DNA of 64,000 nt, from NCBI RefSeq assembly GCF_016802725.1, contig NC_052679.1, forward strand, positions 10,884,138 through 10,948,137. The letters run 5' to 3'. Below, piece after piece: positions 1 to 10,748 of this stretch (the stretch's first letter is position 1; each line of letters opens with the position of its first letter). Origin of the DNA: Solenopsis invicta (lineage: Eukaryota > Arthropoda > Insecta > Hymenoptera > Formicidae). Under the pieces are notes generated by a model. It saw only the letters and a program-made list of their open reading frames with translations. It searched no databases and was not told where the DNA came from. Made by a program: the position numbers and the translations under genes.

Positions 1-32
<32 letters not shown>
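1..32. repeat. (AC)n microsatellite
   Basis: Sixteen uninterrupted AC dinucleotides open the window; the true left end lies outside. Confidence 0.95.
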
Positions 33-35
<3 letters not shown>

Positions 36-442
36 GAGTAGGGGAAAAAGTACCGGAACAGCAAAATATCTCGAAAACTAAGCATTTTAGAAAAAAGTGT
101 TTCAGATTGTGGCGACTTTTCGCCACATGCCCAACGGAAGGTTCAAAAAATAATAATATTCAGGAAAATAAATAACATGTTTGTCAGAAGATTCGCAAAC
201 AAGGAAAATCATATACAGTTACGAATTTGCGGACCAAACGGTTATATCGAAGTTTATATAAAGCGAGCGAGAGAAGAAACGCTCTCACTCGCCAAGTAAC
301 CTTTTGACACAACACATCGTACTTTGTAACTCAGGCGTTATATACTTAAAACGTTAGATATTAAACAGATAGAAAACTCACTCGATCTCTTAGTTAATTC
401 CTTCACAACTACATACACATACAGACGATTAAATACCCAAAG
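33..442 (+). other. Possible 5' LTR / leader of a Gypsy-like element
   Basis: This stretch lies directly upstream of a tRNA-Trp primer-binding site, where the R-U5 part of a 5' LTR is expected. A TATA-like TTTATATAAAG is at 253-263. I found no matching 3' LTR downstream of the pol remnant, so LTR identity rests only on position. No gene is visible. Confidence 0.3.
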
Positions 443-461
443 TGGTGACACCGACGTGATC
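443..461 (+). other. Primer-binding site, tRNA-Trp type
   Basis: These 19 bases match the complement of the insect tRNA-Trp 3' end with two differences. They begin with TGG, which pairs with the CCA tail. Members of the CsRn1 clade of Gypsy elements are known to use tRNA-Trp as primer. That agrees with the CHCC-type zinc knuckle in the gag remnant downstream. Confidence 0.65.
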
Positions 462-752
462 GGACAATTTTCCTTTTTTTTCTTGTCATTGCGACAGTTA
501 AACGCAAATTTTTTTGTGTGTGACATTTAACGCGAACTTGAACAGCGAAACCGCGCGTGGAGTGTGAGTGAGTGCACGAGCAGGACAAAAGGTGCAGCAT
601 CGCGATCATGAAGGATGGTGAAGACGCGATGCATCAGCAGCAGGGAGAGCCGACAGTGCAGCCGCTTATGCAGCCGACAGGACGAGCTGCTGTCGTAGAA
701 CCGGCAGGTTACTTCATGCTCGGTCCCGAGGTGAGCCGTGTCGGGATGAGTA

Positions 753-1681
753 CGAGGTGTGTTCAAAAAGTATCGCGAATTTTGAATTTTCGCGGGTTAC
801 GTATATTCGAATTTCGATCTTTTTGTGGCGTTATGTTGGTACTCATGTCTCTCACTTATGCCGACAAGCTCGGCCATTTTGAATGTTCACTTAATTGTTG
901 ACAGCTGCTTTGCTTGCACGTGTTTTGGATCGTCTTCGATTTTTACCTATTCAAAAAAATGGATCAAAGAACCTGTATCAAATTTTGTGTGAAAAACGAA
1001 ATTAAGTGCGCGGATGCATTCCGAATGTTGACTGTGGCATACGGAGAAGCTACCTTAGACCGAAGCAACGTTTATCGGTGGTACAAAATGTTCTCAGAAG
1101 GCCGAGAAGATGTGAACGACGAAGAGCGTTCCGGACGCCCGAGCACTTCAACAACAGACGAAAAAATTAATGAAGTGGAGAAAATGGTATTGGCCAATCG
1201 TCGAATCACCGTTAGAGAAGTTGCTGAGGACCTAAACATATCGATTGGCTCGTGCCATTCGATTTTTATCAATGATTTGGGCATGAGACGGGTCGCCGCG
1301 AAATTCGTACCAAACGCCCCTGCTCACACATCGTTGCTTGTGCGCGACTTTTTGGCCAAAAACAACACACTAATGATGCCGCAGCCACCGTATTCCCCAG
1401 ATCTGCCCCTCTGTGACTTTTTCTTGTTCCCTAAACTGAAGAGGCCCATGAAAGGACGACGTTACGCTACGCTTGACGAGATAAAGACGGCATCGAAGGA
1501 GGAGCTGAACAAGATAAAAAAAAATGATTTTTTGAAGTGCTTCGAAGATTGGAAAAACCGTTGGCACAAGTGTATAATATCTCATGGGGATTACTTTGAA
1601 GGGGACAAAATAGATATTCATGAATAAATAAATAATTTTTGAAAAAACACAAAATTCGCGATACTTTTTGAACACACCTCG
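753..1681 (+). mobile_element. mariner copy 1, internally deleted (929 bp)
   Basis: Both ends carry the inverted repeat CGAGGTGTGTTCAAAAAGTA (753 onward; complement ending at 1681), flanked by TA at 751-752 and 1682-1683, the mariner target duplication. The element sits inside the gag reading frame of a Gypsy remnant. It is 929 bp, the same size as copy 2 (8194-9122) and 394 bp shorter than copy 3 (58047-59369). The missing block lies in the middle of the transposase gene. Confidence 0.95.
959..1627 (+). CDS. Core-deleted mariner transposase, 222 aa, open frame
   Basis: The start is the ATG at 959, after the usual leader of this family; the frame is open upstream to 914. Residues 1 to about 110 are the paired-like double helix-turn-helix DNA-binding region, with a GRPSTS linker near residue 70. 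After FVP the protein jumps directly to APAHTSLL. That join removes 131 codons with the first two catalytic aspartates (the TGDE and HHDN regions seen in copy 3). The third-Asp region is kept but reads SPDLPLCD where copies 2 and 3 have SPDLAPCD. The join keeps the frame. The product could bind the inverted repeats but should not be able to catalyse transposition. Whether it is expressed is unknown. Confidence 0.75.
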   Translation: MDQRTCIKFCVKNEIKCADAFRMLTVAYGEATLDRSNVYRWYKMFSEGREDVNDEERSGRPSTSTTDEKINEVEKMVLANRRITVREVAEDLNISIGSCHSIFINDLGMRRVAAKFVPNAPAHTSLLVRDFLAKNNTLMMPQPPYSPDLPLCDFFLFPKLKRPMKGRRYATLDEIKTASKEELNKIKKNDFLKCFEDWKNRWHKCIISHGDYFEGDKIDIHE

Positions 1682-2523
1682 TATGCCGCAGTTCACGCCC
1701 GATGACCCTGAGCTGTGGTTCAGCATCGTGGACCGCAGTTTTCAGGCGGCCGGAATTACGGTAGATACAACAAAGTTCGGGTACGCGTTAACGGCGATCG
1801 ATCCGCGTTATGCCACCGAAATAAACGATATTATAATGAATCCGCTGGTGGAACGAGCGTACGAAACTCTGAAGACCGAGTTAATTAAGCGTCTTAGTTT
1901 GTCGCAAGAACATAAGACCCGTAGATTACTTGAACACGAGGAAATTGGTGACAGAAAACCGTCACAATTTTTGAGACATCTCCGCGGTCTTGCCGGAAAC
2001 GTGGTCGGAGATCCGGTGCTCCGGACGATTTGGCTGAGCCGTCTACCAGCATATCTACAGCCACATCTCGTTACGCGCGCGACGGACACGCTTGATCAGC
2101 TCGCGGATATCACGTACACGATTTTGGAGGCCACTCGAGTGCCCGCGCTCCAGGTAACGGAAGCAGCACAAGCTCCCGCATTTAACAACCACCGCGTCGA
2201 GGATACGATAGCAGCCGAGGCAAGATTAGAATTTAAGATTTGCACAGATGCGTCTAGCGTTACAACAGGAGATGACGGAACAACTTACATCTATTCGAAA
2301 ATCTATCAAAGCTATCGGAGAGAAAAGAGCAGATGACCGTCGTGAAGAAAGCCGACGGCGGCCGCGCCCGCGTTCGAGGTCGCGTTCGCGTGATCGCGGT
2401 CATCCAGCAAACGGATTATGCTGGTATCACTGGCGTTTCGGGCCGGATGCTCGACGTTGTGACCCGCCCTGCACAAACCAACAGGGAAACGCGGCGGCCA
2501 GTTGCTAATGACAACAAGCGATG

Positions 2524-4264
2524 CAGGCTCTTCTTGCGCATCCGAGAATCGACTCAGAACTCGCCTTGTTTACGGACGCATCCAATCAGAGTATCGGAGC
2601 GGCGTTACAACAACAAGGATAAAAAGTGGATGGGAACCGTTAGCTTTTTTTCCAAAGAAGCTAAGCCCAGCCGAGTCAAAATATAGCGCGTTCGATCGCG
2701 AATTATTGGCCATCTACCTCGCCATCAAGTATTTCCAGCACATGCTTGAAGCAAGAGTGTTCACCGTATACACGGATCATAAACCGTTGATTTTTGCCTT
2801 TAGGCAGAAACTGGAGAAATGCACACCGCGACAATTCCGTCATTTAGCTTTTATAAGCCAGTTTACAACAGATATCCGGCATGTGTCGGGCGACGAGAAT
2901 ATAGTGGCGGACGCATTATCAAGGGTAGAGGAGATGCAATCCCCTTTAGACTACTTCGCGTTAGCGGCAGCACAGGAGAACGACGAGGAGCTGAAAGAAC
3001 ACGTGCGACGAGAGTCCGGTCTGTGCTTAGAAAGAATCAAGATTCCTGGAACAGGAGTTGCGACACGGCGACGGCGGCACCAAGGCCGTTTCTGACAAAA
3101 GCTTTTCATCGAGCGGCATTCGACAGCGTCCATAACCTGGCTCATCCGAGTATCAAGGCGACAGTCAAACTCATATCACAGCGATATGTCTGGCCGTCGA
3201 TGAGAAGCGATTGCCGGAGCTGGGCCCGTGCATGCATACGGTGTCAACGAGCCAAGATCACGAGGCACGTGGTCGCCCCGGTCGGAGAATTTCCTATACC
3301 ATCCAGGAGGTTCGAGTATATTCATCTGGACATTGTTGTGATGCCGAGCTCGGAAAGGAAAAGATACTGTCTCACCTGCGTTGATCGGTTTACTCGATGG
3401 CCAGAGACGTTTCCGCTGGAGGACCAGGAAGCAGAGACAGTCGCCAGGTCATTTTACGAGGGCTGGATCTGTCAATTTGGAACGCCTCTTCGGGTTACCA
3501 CCGACTAAGGACACCAATTCGAGTCCCGACTTTTCCGTCAGCTGAGCGAGCTGACGGGAACGGCGCACCTGAGGACGACAGCGTACCATCCGCAAGCGAA
3601 TGGTATGGTGGAGAGGTTTCATCGCCAGCTCAAGGCGGCGATAAAGTATCATGGAAGCAGCCGATGGACCGAGGTGTTGCCGACCGTTTTATTAGGAGTG
3701 CGGGCAGCCTGGAGAGAAGACCTTCAGACAATGGCAGCCGAACTAGTCTACGGAGAAGCGTTTCGTCTTCCGCGACAATTTTTAAGCCAACGACCAAGCG
3801 AGGATGTAAATGATGACACTAATTTCGCCAAGGAATTGCGCCGTCATTTTGACGATTTGCGCTCGGTCAGTGTGACCTGCCACGGAGAGCGGCGTCCGTT
3901 TATTTTCAAGGACCTGGAGACGGCTGATCAAGTTTTTGTCCGACACGATGGTCCGAAGACGATGTTGCAGCCACCTTATAATGGCCCGTTTGCAATCGTG
4001 AGGCGTATGGACAGGGATCTTGTCGTACGCGTGCACGGCAAAGATGTAACAATCTCAATCGACCGCGTTAAACCGGCATATCTGTTTACAGATTTGACAG
4101 CAGGTGCCAGCGAGGATCGAGCAGCGACAACGCAAACGGGCAGCCAGGACATCAACACGCGAGGCCTTGACTGAGAACAGAGCGAGAACGCACCGACTCC
4201 CGAGGAACGAGAAGAGAGAGTGACGAGAGCAGGACGAGGGGTTCGTTTCCCGGACCGATTCTAG
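2524..4264 (+). pseudogene. Gypsy pol remnant: RNase H and integrase; protease and RT missing
   Basis: The frame after gag goes almost directly into RNase H (FTDAS near 2569, SKYSAFDRELL near 2680, YTDHKPL near 2770). The protease and nearly all of the reverse transcriptase are therefore deleted. Integrase follows: the HHCC region at about 3130-3250, first catalytic Asp at 3329-3331, second at 3503-3505, Glu at 3611-3613, with 35 residues between the last two. Breaks: stop at 2620-2622, frameshifts near 2625-2660 and 3055, an in-frame TAA at 3506-3508 directly after the second Asp, and a TGA at 4172-4174. Beyond that TGA the same frame runs to TAG at 4262-4264 and ends in FPDRF, the usual C-terminus of this group. 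It is non-functional. Confidence 0.85.
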
Positions 4265-4569
4265 GCGGGCTTACGACGATAAAAAAATTACCTTACTTAA
4301 ACATATCTCTGTGTTGTATGACGAAAATGTCAAATTCATAGTTGATTGTGAAAAGACCCAAGACGCGAATCAATATAGTTGTTAATATATATTTGTGTAA
4401 GTTTTTTTTTGGTTACTGAGACAGTCGGTTTTATATACTTTTCATTTATTTTCTTGACTCAATGTATATAATAATAATAATAATATGTATATAATAATTG
4501 TAATACATAGTTCTATATTAGTGTTGGTTATAGTAAGTTATGTTCATTAGGTTATGGGTAGGACTAAGC
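4265..4569. other. AT-rich segment, no gene
   Basis: This is 305 bp between the pol remnant and the solo LTR, including short TAATAATAA runs. The 3' LTR of the Gypsy remnant would be expected here, but no match to 1-442 is visible. Confidence 0.5.
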
Positions 4570-4574
4570 TAGCA

Positions 4575-5042
4575 TTGTTACGCTGTTTCGGGCGAAGTAA
4601 ATCGCCGAATTTTTAATCGGCGAGGCGAGTGAGATGTGCGATCGCACATCTCACTCTGTTATTTTCGACAGCCGAATCTATCACTCGTTCTCGCGCCGAA
4701 ACCAAGCCAGCAGCGGCGTGACAACGCGTGAGCGGCAGCGGGAGAGAGCGTGATCTCCTGTGTACGCGCGGGCTTCTAGAAAGAATTCGAAATCGCCGTT
4801 GCTGAATAAGCAAGAAAAGTCGAAAACAGCTTTGACGACGAGGGATTCCTCTAGAAGCATTCCGCGCGAACATTATAAATACGCGGTTCATTTAGGGCAC
4901 TTGGTTCAAGACTGTTAACGCGTTCGCCGGCGTTATTTGTAAGAGCTTCAAGACGTTAACTAATAAAGTTTAAAAATCTTGTAATAGTCAATTGGCCTTA
5001 TCCTGTTACTCCGCGTGTTTTATCCTGCAGTGCCGAAATATT
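4575..5042 (+). mobile_element. Solo LTR (468 bp)
   Basis: The 5 bp direct repeat TAGCA flanks the segment (4570-4574 and 5043-5047). Inside, in the right order, are a GC-rich region, a TATA box TATAAATA at 4874-4881 and AATAAA at 4962-4967. That is U3-R-U5 architecture. The left end reads TTGTTACGCTG. The ends are not a clean TG...CA, so the borders could be off by a few bases. It may belong to a Gypsy family other than the one just upstream. Confidence 0.55.
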
Positions 5043-5047
5043 TAGCA

Positions 5048-5622
5048 CAATACTATAAATTTTTTTCTGAAAGTATAAATTTTTTGGCTTTAAAATGCCG
5101 TATTTGAAAGTCCTTAAAAGTTTTTTTTATTGAGGAGATATGATTTTTTTAAAGAAAAAATAGATTTTTGAACAATTTGTCATTTTTACTTAATGGTTTT
5201 TCTTTTATAACTTCACAATTTCGACAATGCCGATTATGCTGTCACATTTGAGGTTTTGAACTTTCATGTTTTAAACTGTCAAAAAAAAGATTGTCAAAAA
5301 GTGTTGATTGGAATCAAAATTATAGCTTCTTAAAGTTGAAAATGTCTCCCAGACCGAAAATGTGTTTACGTATTTCACGGAATCGATGTGTTTAAGGAAT
5401 ATATAACATTCAGTCCTATCATATATATGATAGGACTGAATTTCGCCAGCGTCACGGATCTTAAGCGGATATGCAAACTACATTCATGTCAGCCTCTTGG
5501 CCTGAGAGCATGATAGGTGAGGAATCGCGGAAAAGTTACCTGACCCAAACAGGTCCTCAACTGTTTATATCGTCGTGACCTATCGAGTTTGGGTCTAATA
5601 TAAAGTATAGGTGGCGGACTTA
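5048..5622. other. AT-rich segment with a 34 bp perfect palindrome
   Basis: No coding signal is visible. The only structure is a perfect 34 bp palindrome at 5408-5441 (half-site ATTCAGTCCTATCATAT). Confidence 0.6.
5408..5441. repeat. Perfect 34 bp palindrome
   Basis: The half-site ATTCAGTCCTATCATAT is followed directly by its exact complement with no spacer. It could extrude as a cruciform. No protein-binding site is recognised in it. Confidence 0.9.
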
Positions 5623-5800
5623 CAAGGGGAGACTACAACGTGATACCAATCGATTTTGTCGAAACTCCGTGTATCGATAAAGTATCATGTTAAGTGTTTC
5701 AGGGTAAACGGATAAGACGCACTTCTCAAGCGTTCGCGAGAATATCGAGATTAAAGAACCCCAAGCGCTATATTAGCACATGGTGTAGAGCATAAAATCG

Positions 5801-5870
5801 AAGAGCGCGTAGCTCAGCGGTTAAGTACTAGACTCGTAACGGCAACGTTGCTGGTTCGAGTCTCGATATT
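5801..5870 (+). other. tRNA-like pol III module, left arm of element 1
   Basis: Box A TAGCTCAGCGG is at 5810-5820 and box B GGTTCGAGTCT at 5853-5863, with the spacing of a tRNA. A long T run starts just after 5868 and would end pol III transcription. The T and anticodon stems do not pair well, so this is tRNA-derived (SINE-head-like), not a working tRNA gene. Confidence 0.65.
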
Positions 5871-6484
5871 TTTTTTTTTTTTTTTTTTACAAGGAAATGT
5901 AATTATTAACATATTATTAATATATTATTATTAATACATACACAGAAAATAAATGTAAATACATTTTATTCATTCATTGCATATTAAAAAAGCACATTTT
6001 TCTACATATTACGAAGGAAAAAATTAAATAAATGTAATTATTGATTGTTTTTAAACAACGGATAAATTAGTGCTATATACAAGTATACGAAGTATGTTTT
6101 CCGTTAGACATTTTAAAAAAGTCATGCGATTGTAAAAATGTAGCTTTTATACGATGCGCACATTGTCGTGCGAATTATTGTTTCGCTTGTTTTTATGATA
6201 AATATCATCCTTCAACATGTACTGTTCCATCTACTTCCACCGATGAATAAAATATGTTTCACATTAATTTTTTATGATTATTTATTTGCATAGCACTGAC
6301 CATTTACTATTATTTTACATTTACATTTATTTAATTTTTTCCTTCGTAATATGTAGAAAAATGTGCTTTTTTAATATGCAATGAATGAATAAAATGTATT
6401 TACATTTATTTTCTGTGTATGTATTAATAATAATATATTAATAATATGTTAATAATTACATTTCCTTGTAAAAAAAAAAAAAAA

Positions 6485-6555
6485 AATATCGAGACTCGAA
6501 CCAGCAACGTTGCCGTTACGAGTCTACTACTTAACCGCTGAGCTACGCGCTCTTC
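6485..6555 (-). other. tRNA-like pol III module, right arm of element 1
   Basis: This is the inverted copy of the module at 5801-5870. Box A is at 6535-6545 and box B at 6492-6502, read on the minus strand. The two modules converge on the central spacer and differ at one position (TAC versus TAG before the anticodon arm). Confidence 0.65.
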
Positions 6556-6735
6556 GATTTTATGCTCTACACCATGTGTTAATATAGCGCTTGGGGTTCT
6601 TTAATCTCGATATTCTCGCGAACGCTTGAGAAGTGCGTCTTATCCGTTTACCCTGAAACACTTGACATGATACTCTATCGATACACGGAGTTTCGACAAA
6701 ATCGATTGGTATCACGTTGTAGTCTCCCCTTGTTA

Positions 6736-7426
6736 GCTCGGTGTAAACTAGGCTATAGAGGGCTAAAGTTAAGGAAGTATTACTGTATAAGCAATAAAAA
6801 TTAATATATTAAATATTACAATATTTGAACTATAATTTATAATATAATTTTGTTTAAGGTTTTAAATATTTAGTAAAATCAGTCTTAATTGGATAAATAA
6901 AATCGTTATCCACAAACAAATAACGGGATTCTTGACAATTTTGTGTAACCAAATGTGGCATGGCAGTTAAAATGTTAAATGCGCATTTTTTTTCTTTCTT
7001 TAATATTATGATTTATTAAGAAAAAGGCTGTGAGTTGAACAAATAATCCATCTATATAACATTTTATTCATATGAAAATATTTATAATACATTAACAATG
7101 AATGCATATTTGATTCTATTCATCTTTACTCATCTCCACACATACATTCAGGATATAAATCATGTAATGTAAAATTATTTTTGAAAATAGTCTTTAAACA
7201 ATATGTATAAAACGAAACAGTATTTCAAATAAAAATTATATGATCTAAAAGAGGACAAATAATGATAAAATCAATTTAAAAAAAATCGATTTTTTAAAGT
7301 TACATAAGCTCATACAGCACTAACCTAAAAATGTTTATCTGTTCTAAAATCATTTTGAAAACGTTCGTACAGCGTTTTTAGACAAAATTTTCTGTGAGAT
7401 TACTACTATTTTTTTAAATAAAATTT
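6736..7426. other. AT-rich segment, no gene
   Basis: The first 17 bases (6736-6752) equal the end of the 224-231 bp MITE family found at 29261 and 47565. The rest is AT-rich without recognisable structure. Confidence 0.5.
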
Positions 7427-8193
7427 CCCAGCAAACGAGAAATAATTGGAAAAAATTTAGGATTATTAAATGGAACAAAATTGAATCAATTTTTGGATTT
7501 TTTGAATCCGTTTTCTATGCATAATTCATTTGAATCAATAATTACGGATTGGCTATTTGCTTTCTGTATCTCATTTAATGTACATAAAAGTAAAACGTGC
7601 GACCAATTCATTTGAATCCGTAATTGTGGATTGCCATTTGCTTTTGGTATTATATTCAATGTACAATGGAATGAATTATATTGAACTACCCTAACAGCCA
7701 TATATCGACTGTAAGTTGATTTTTCTAAATCAGGCTTTCAGAGTTGACTGCAAGTCGACTTTGCATAGACGTCTGCAGACGTTCTTCAAATGTTGACTTT
7801 AAAACGTCTAGAAAAAGTCATGCGGTTCTGTAGTCCGGTCATGTATTGCATCATGTATTGCTGAGAAACATAAATATTCATATCAATAGACGAAATAGGT
7901 CCATATATGAAGAAACCTCGATTTACGTCCCAATGAGCAAACAATATTTTTTAAATGTCTTTTTAATACAAATTTGTCATATTTAATTATTATATTATAT
8001 TGATGATATATATTTTCTAATTGCATTTTGATTTTGAAACAAATAACAGAAAAGTTATTCCAGATAATAGTCTGCATTTGCAAAATTAGTAAAAAAACTA
8101 TAATTTTATATTTTTTTTTATAGAAATAATGTGCTTTAATTATACATATTTCGTTTCTTCGATAACATAAATTGACCTGATTTATCAGCTATA

Positions 8194-9122
8194 CGAGGTG
8201 TGTTCAAAAAGTATCGCGAATTTTGTGTTTTTTCAAAAATTATTTATTTATTCATGAATATCTATTTTGTCCCCTTCAAAGTAATCCCCATGAGATATTA
8301 TACACTTGTGCCAACGGTTTTTCCAATCTTCGAAGCACTTCAAAAAATCATTTTTTTTTATCTTGTTCAGCTCCTCCTTCGATGCCGTCTTTATCTCGTC
8401 AAGCGTAGCGTAACGTCGTCCTTTCATGGGCCTCTTCAGTTTAGGGAACAAGAAAAAGTCACAGGGGGCCAGATCTGGGGAATACGGTGGCTGCGGCATC
8501 ATTAGTGTGTTGTTTTTGGCCAAAAAGTCGCGCACAAGCAACGATGTGTGAGCAGGGGCGTTTGGTACGAATTTCGCGGCGACCCGTCTCATGCCCAAAT
8601 CATTGATAAAAATCGAATGGCACGAGCCAATCGATATGTTTAGGTCCTCAGCAACTTCTCTAACGGTGATTCGACGATTGGCCAATACCATTTTCTCCAC
8701 TTCATTAATTTTTTCGTCTGTTGTTGAAGTGCTCGGGCGTCCGGCACGCTCTTCGTCGTTCACATCTTCTCGGCCTTCTGAGAACATTTCGTACCACCGA
8801 TAAACGTTGCTTCGTTCCAAGGTAGCTTCTCCGTATGCCACAGTCAACATTCGGAATGCATCCGCGCACTTAATTTCGTTTTTCACACAAAATTTGATAC
8901 AGGTTCTTTGATCCATTTTTTTGAATAGGTAAAAATCGAAGACGATCCAAAACACGTGCAAGCAAAGCAGCTGTCAACAATTAAGTGAACATTCAAAATG
9001 GCCGAGCTTGTCGGCATAAGTGAGAGACATGAGTACCAACATAACGCCACAAAAAGATCGAAATTCGAATATACGTAACCCGCAAAAATTCAAAATTCGC
9101 GATACTTTTTGAACACACCTCG
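8194..9122 (-). mobile_element. mariner copy 2, internally deleted (929 bp)
   Basis: It has the same inverted repeats as copy 1, with flanking TA at 8192-8193 and 9123-9124. Length and deletion join are identical to copy 1, so both descend from one deleted ancestor that went on transposing, not from two separate deletions. Confidence 0.95.
8248..8916 (-). CDS. Core-deleted mariner transposase, 222 aa, open frame
   Basis: The start is at 8916, equivalent to the copy 1 start. It has the same structure: N-terminal helix-turn-helix DNA-binding domain, then an in-frame join from FVP to APAHTS that removes the first two catalytic Asp residues. The third-Asp motif SPDLAPCD is intact here. It differs from copy 1 at only a few residues (for example ER for DR near residue 35 and YEM for YKM). 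The A run near the C-terminus has nine A and stays in frame, unlike copy 3. The likely role is none, or a DNA-binding inhibitor of full-length transposase. Confidence 0.75.
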   Translation of the reverse strand: MDQRTCIKFCVKNEIKCADAFRMLTVAYGEATLERSNVYRWYEMFSEGREDVNDEERAGRPSTSTTDEKINEVEKMVLANRRITVREVAEDLNISIGSCHSIFINDLGMRRVAAKFVPNAPAHTSLLVRDFLAKNNTLMMPQPPYSPDLAPCDFFLFPKLKRPMKGRRYATLDEIKTASKEELNKIKKNDFLKCFEDWKNRWHKCIISHGDYFEGDKIDIHE

Positions 9123-9746
9123 TATACACAGTATAAAATATTTACAGGTCATCATGAGGGATCAGTTCGCAGCAATCATGGAGATCAAGCAACGTTCACC
9201 AGAGTCGCAACTTGGATGAGTGACCGCTTGGAAATTTCCAAAAAAAGTTCCTAAGAAATAAAACTTTTTTTACGAAAATTGTTTTTAAAAATATTACAAA
9301 AATATTGTTTTGCTCACGTAGATTCCATTTGGATGATTCATGTAAAAAAAAAATGCAATGAATTATACTTAACTAGAGATATAGGAAACGGATTCAATGT
9401 GTTCAGTTTCTATAAAATTCAATATCTTTTTTACGGATTCAGAAACTTGATTCATATGAATTTATCCAATCTAATCATTTGTCGTTTGCTAGGTTTTTAC
9501 ATAATATTAATTTTATAGTTATTTTACATATTATTCAGGAAACAAAAATAAATTTAAGAAATTTTAATCCATTTGAATTCATCCGAATACGTACTTTAAA
9601 TCCATGAGAATGGATTGAAATACTAAAATCATTAAAAAAATCATTATAATATTTTACGAAATATTTTATACTTTGATAGCAAATTATGAGTAAATGTATT
9701 TTTATAACGACAGTTTAGCAGCAAAAATCGAGCAAGATCTGCATAA

Positions 9747-10008
9747 CCCAGCAAACGAAAATAAATTCAAGTGAATTAAAAATTGCAATTGATTTAATTT
9801 AACTAATTTCGCGTCTTAGGGTCAAGTATGTTTGAATTCAAATGAATTAAATACAAACTCAAATGGATTGAAATACGAAATACGCTATTTATCATGTTAA
9901 ACTCGTATTATTTTTGGATTTAAATAGATAAAATAATCTCAAGCGCAAATTCGAAAATGTCAAAATAAATTTATTTCTATCTATTTCAATTAATTTACGT
10001 TTGCTAGG
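9747..10008. mobile_element. CYAGCAAACG-ended MITE (about 262 bp)
   Basis: It starts CCCAGCAAACGAAAATAAAT and ends with the complement of CCTAGCAAACGTAAAT. It is AT-rich, with imperfect inverted symmetry and no coding capacity. Confidence 0.55.
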
Positions 10009-10259
10009 AATGCAAACGTTGATGACAAATTGACAACAGAAACCGAGCAAATTTATATAGCGCAGTGTTGTCATATTATCGGCAGAAATGGAATAAAATC
10101 AGCGCTGAATGCAAAAATTATAAGACAGCCGCTACGTAATTTCTTCTTTTGTATATGTTTTTGTATTGTTGCGTTATACGTGCATTTAGTTAAAGACATG
10201 ATTGTGTAATGCTATGCTATGTTTGTTCGATTTTTATTATCCATTTGACATCAGATAAT

Positions 10260-10671
10260 GCCATTTTAGTCACGACTTTGTCATCAGATAATGCCAAGTA
10301 CTTATTCTCAGCAAATATAACAGTGAAATATAACATTGACTTAATGCTATATAATAATACAGATATAAAGCTTTGTATCCACAATGTTAGAAATCGGTCC
10401 GAGATCACGGACAGAGAGAATTAACCAATCGCATTAATTAGTTAATCCCATTATTTTGTTATATTGCCATTTTGGCCACGACTTTGTCATTAGATAATGC
10501 CAAGTACTTATTCTCAGCAAATATAACATTGAAATATAACATTGACTTAATGCTATATAATAATACAGATATAAAGCTTTGTATCCACGATGTTAGAAAT
10601 CGGTCCGAAATCTCGGACAGAGAGAATTAACCAATCGCATTAATCAGTTAATCCCATTATTTTGTTATATT
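10260..10671. repeat. 206 bp tandem duplication
   Basis: Copies at 10260-10465 and 10466-10671 are nearly identical (for example the shared GCCAAGTACTTATTCTCAGC). A partial unit precedes them near 10240. No gene is seen. Confidence 0.9.
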
Positions 10672-10748
10672 AGGTGTTTTCTGGGGTTTTTATTGTTAAT
10701 TTGCTATTTGATTATATGCGCAAGTTGTACCAGCAAAACACGAGCTTT

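Larger units (their letters stand above)
608..2508 (+). pseudogene. Gypsy (CsRn1-like) gag, broken by a mariner insertion and a frameshift
   Basis: The gag-type capsid protein of an LTR retrotransposon would package element RNA. The N-terminal segment starts at the ATG at 608 and is cut at the TA at 751-752 by a mariner. The same frame resumes at 1684 with a capsid region (PDDPELWF near 1699, then the conserved IIMNPLV-type stretch near 1830). A one-base shift near 2240 moves the rest into another frame: an Arg/Ser-rich stretch, then a zinc knuckle at 2419-2472 spaced C-x2-H-x9-C-x3-C. That CHCC form is described for CsRn1-clade elements. The frame ends at 2508. It cannot make intact Gag. Base composition is GC-richer than the flanks, as expected for a transposed sequence. 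Confidence 0.8.
5623..6732. mobile_element. Inverted-repeat element 1 with a tRNA-like module in each arm (1110 bp)
   Basis: The arms at 5623-6037 and 6321-6732 are inverted copies differing at only a handful of positions, around a 283 bp AT-rich spacer. The ends read CAAGGGGAGACTACAACG. The element is flanked by TTA on both sides (5620-5622, 6733-6735). Each arm holds a tRNA-like sequence with box A and box B, followed by a run of 16 or more T. No transposase is encoded, so it is non-autonomous. The ends fit the YARNG rule of hAT elements, but the flanking repeat is 3 bp rather than 8 bp, so the superfamily is unresolved. Confidence 0.75.
7427..9493. mobile_element. CYAGCAAACG-ended element containing mariner copy 2
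   Basis: The left end CCCAGCAAACGA (7427 on) pairs with the complement of CGTTTGCTAGG ending at 9493. The interior is rich in GAATTCAT/TTGAATCC-like words shared with the other members at 9747, 10749, 11594 and 13923. Pairing of these two ends is inferred because a mariner separates them. Confidence 0.4.

Noticed and set aside
1370..1726. Long frames antisense to the mariner transposases (also at 8200-8505 and 58053-58359)
   Set aside because: They are shadows of the transposase reading frames and repeat in all three copies.
5801..5870. Possible genuine tRNA gene
   Set aside because: Boxes A and B are good, but the T and anticodon stems do not pair. It is one of two mirrored copies inside a mobile element.
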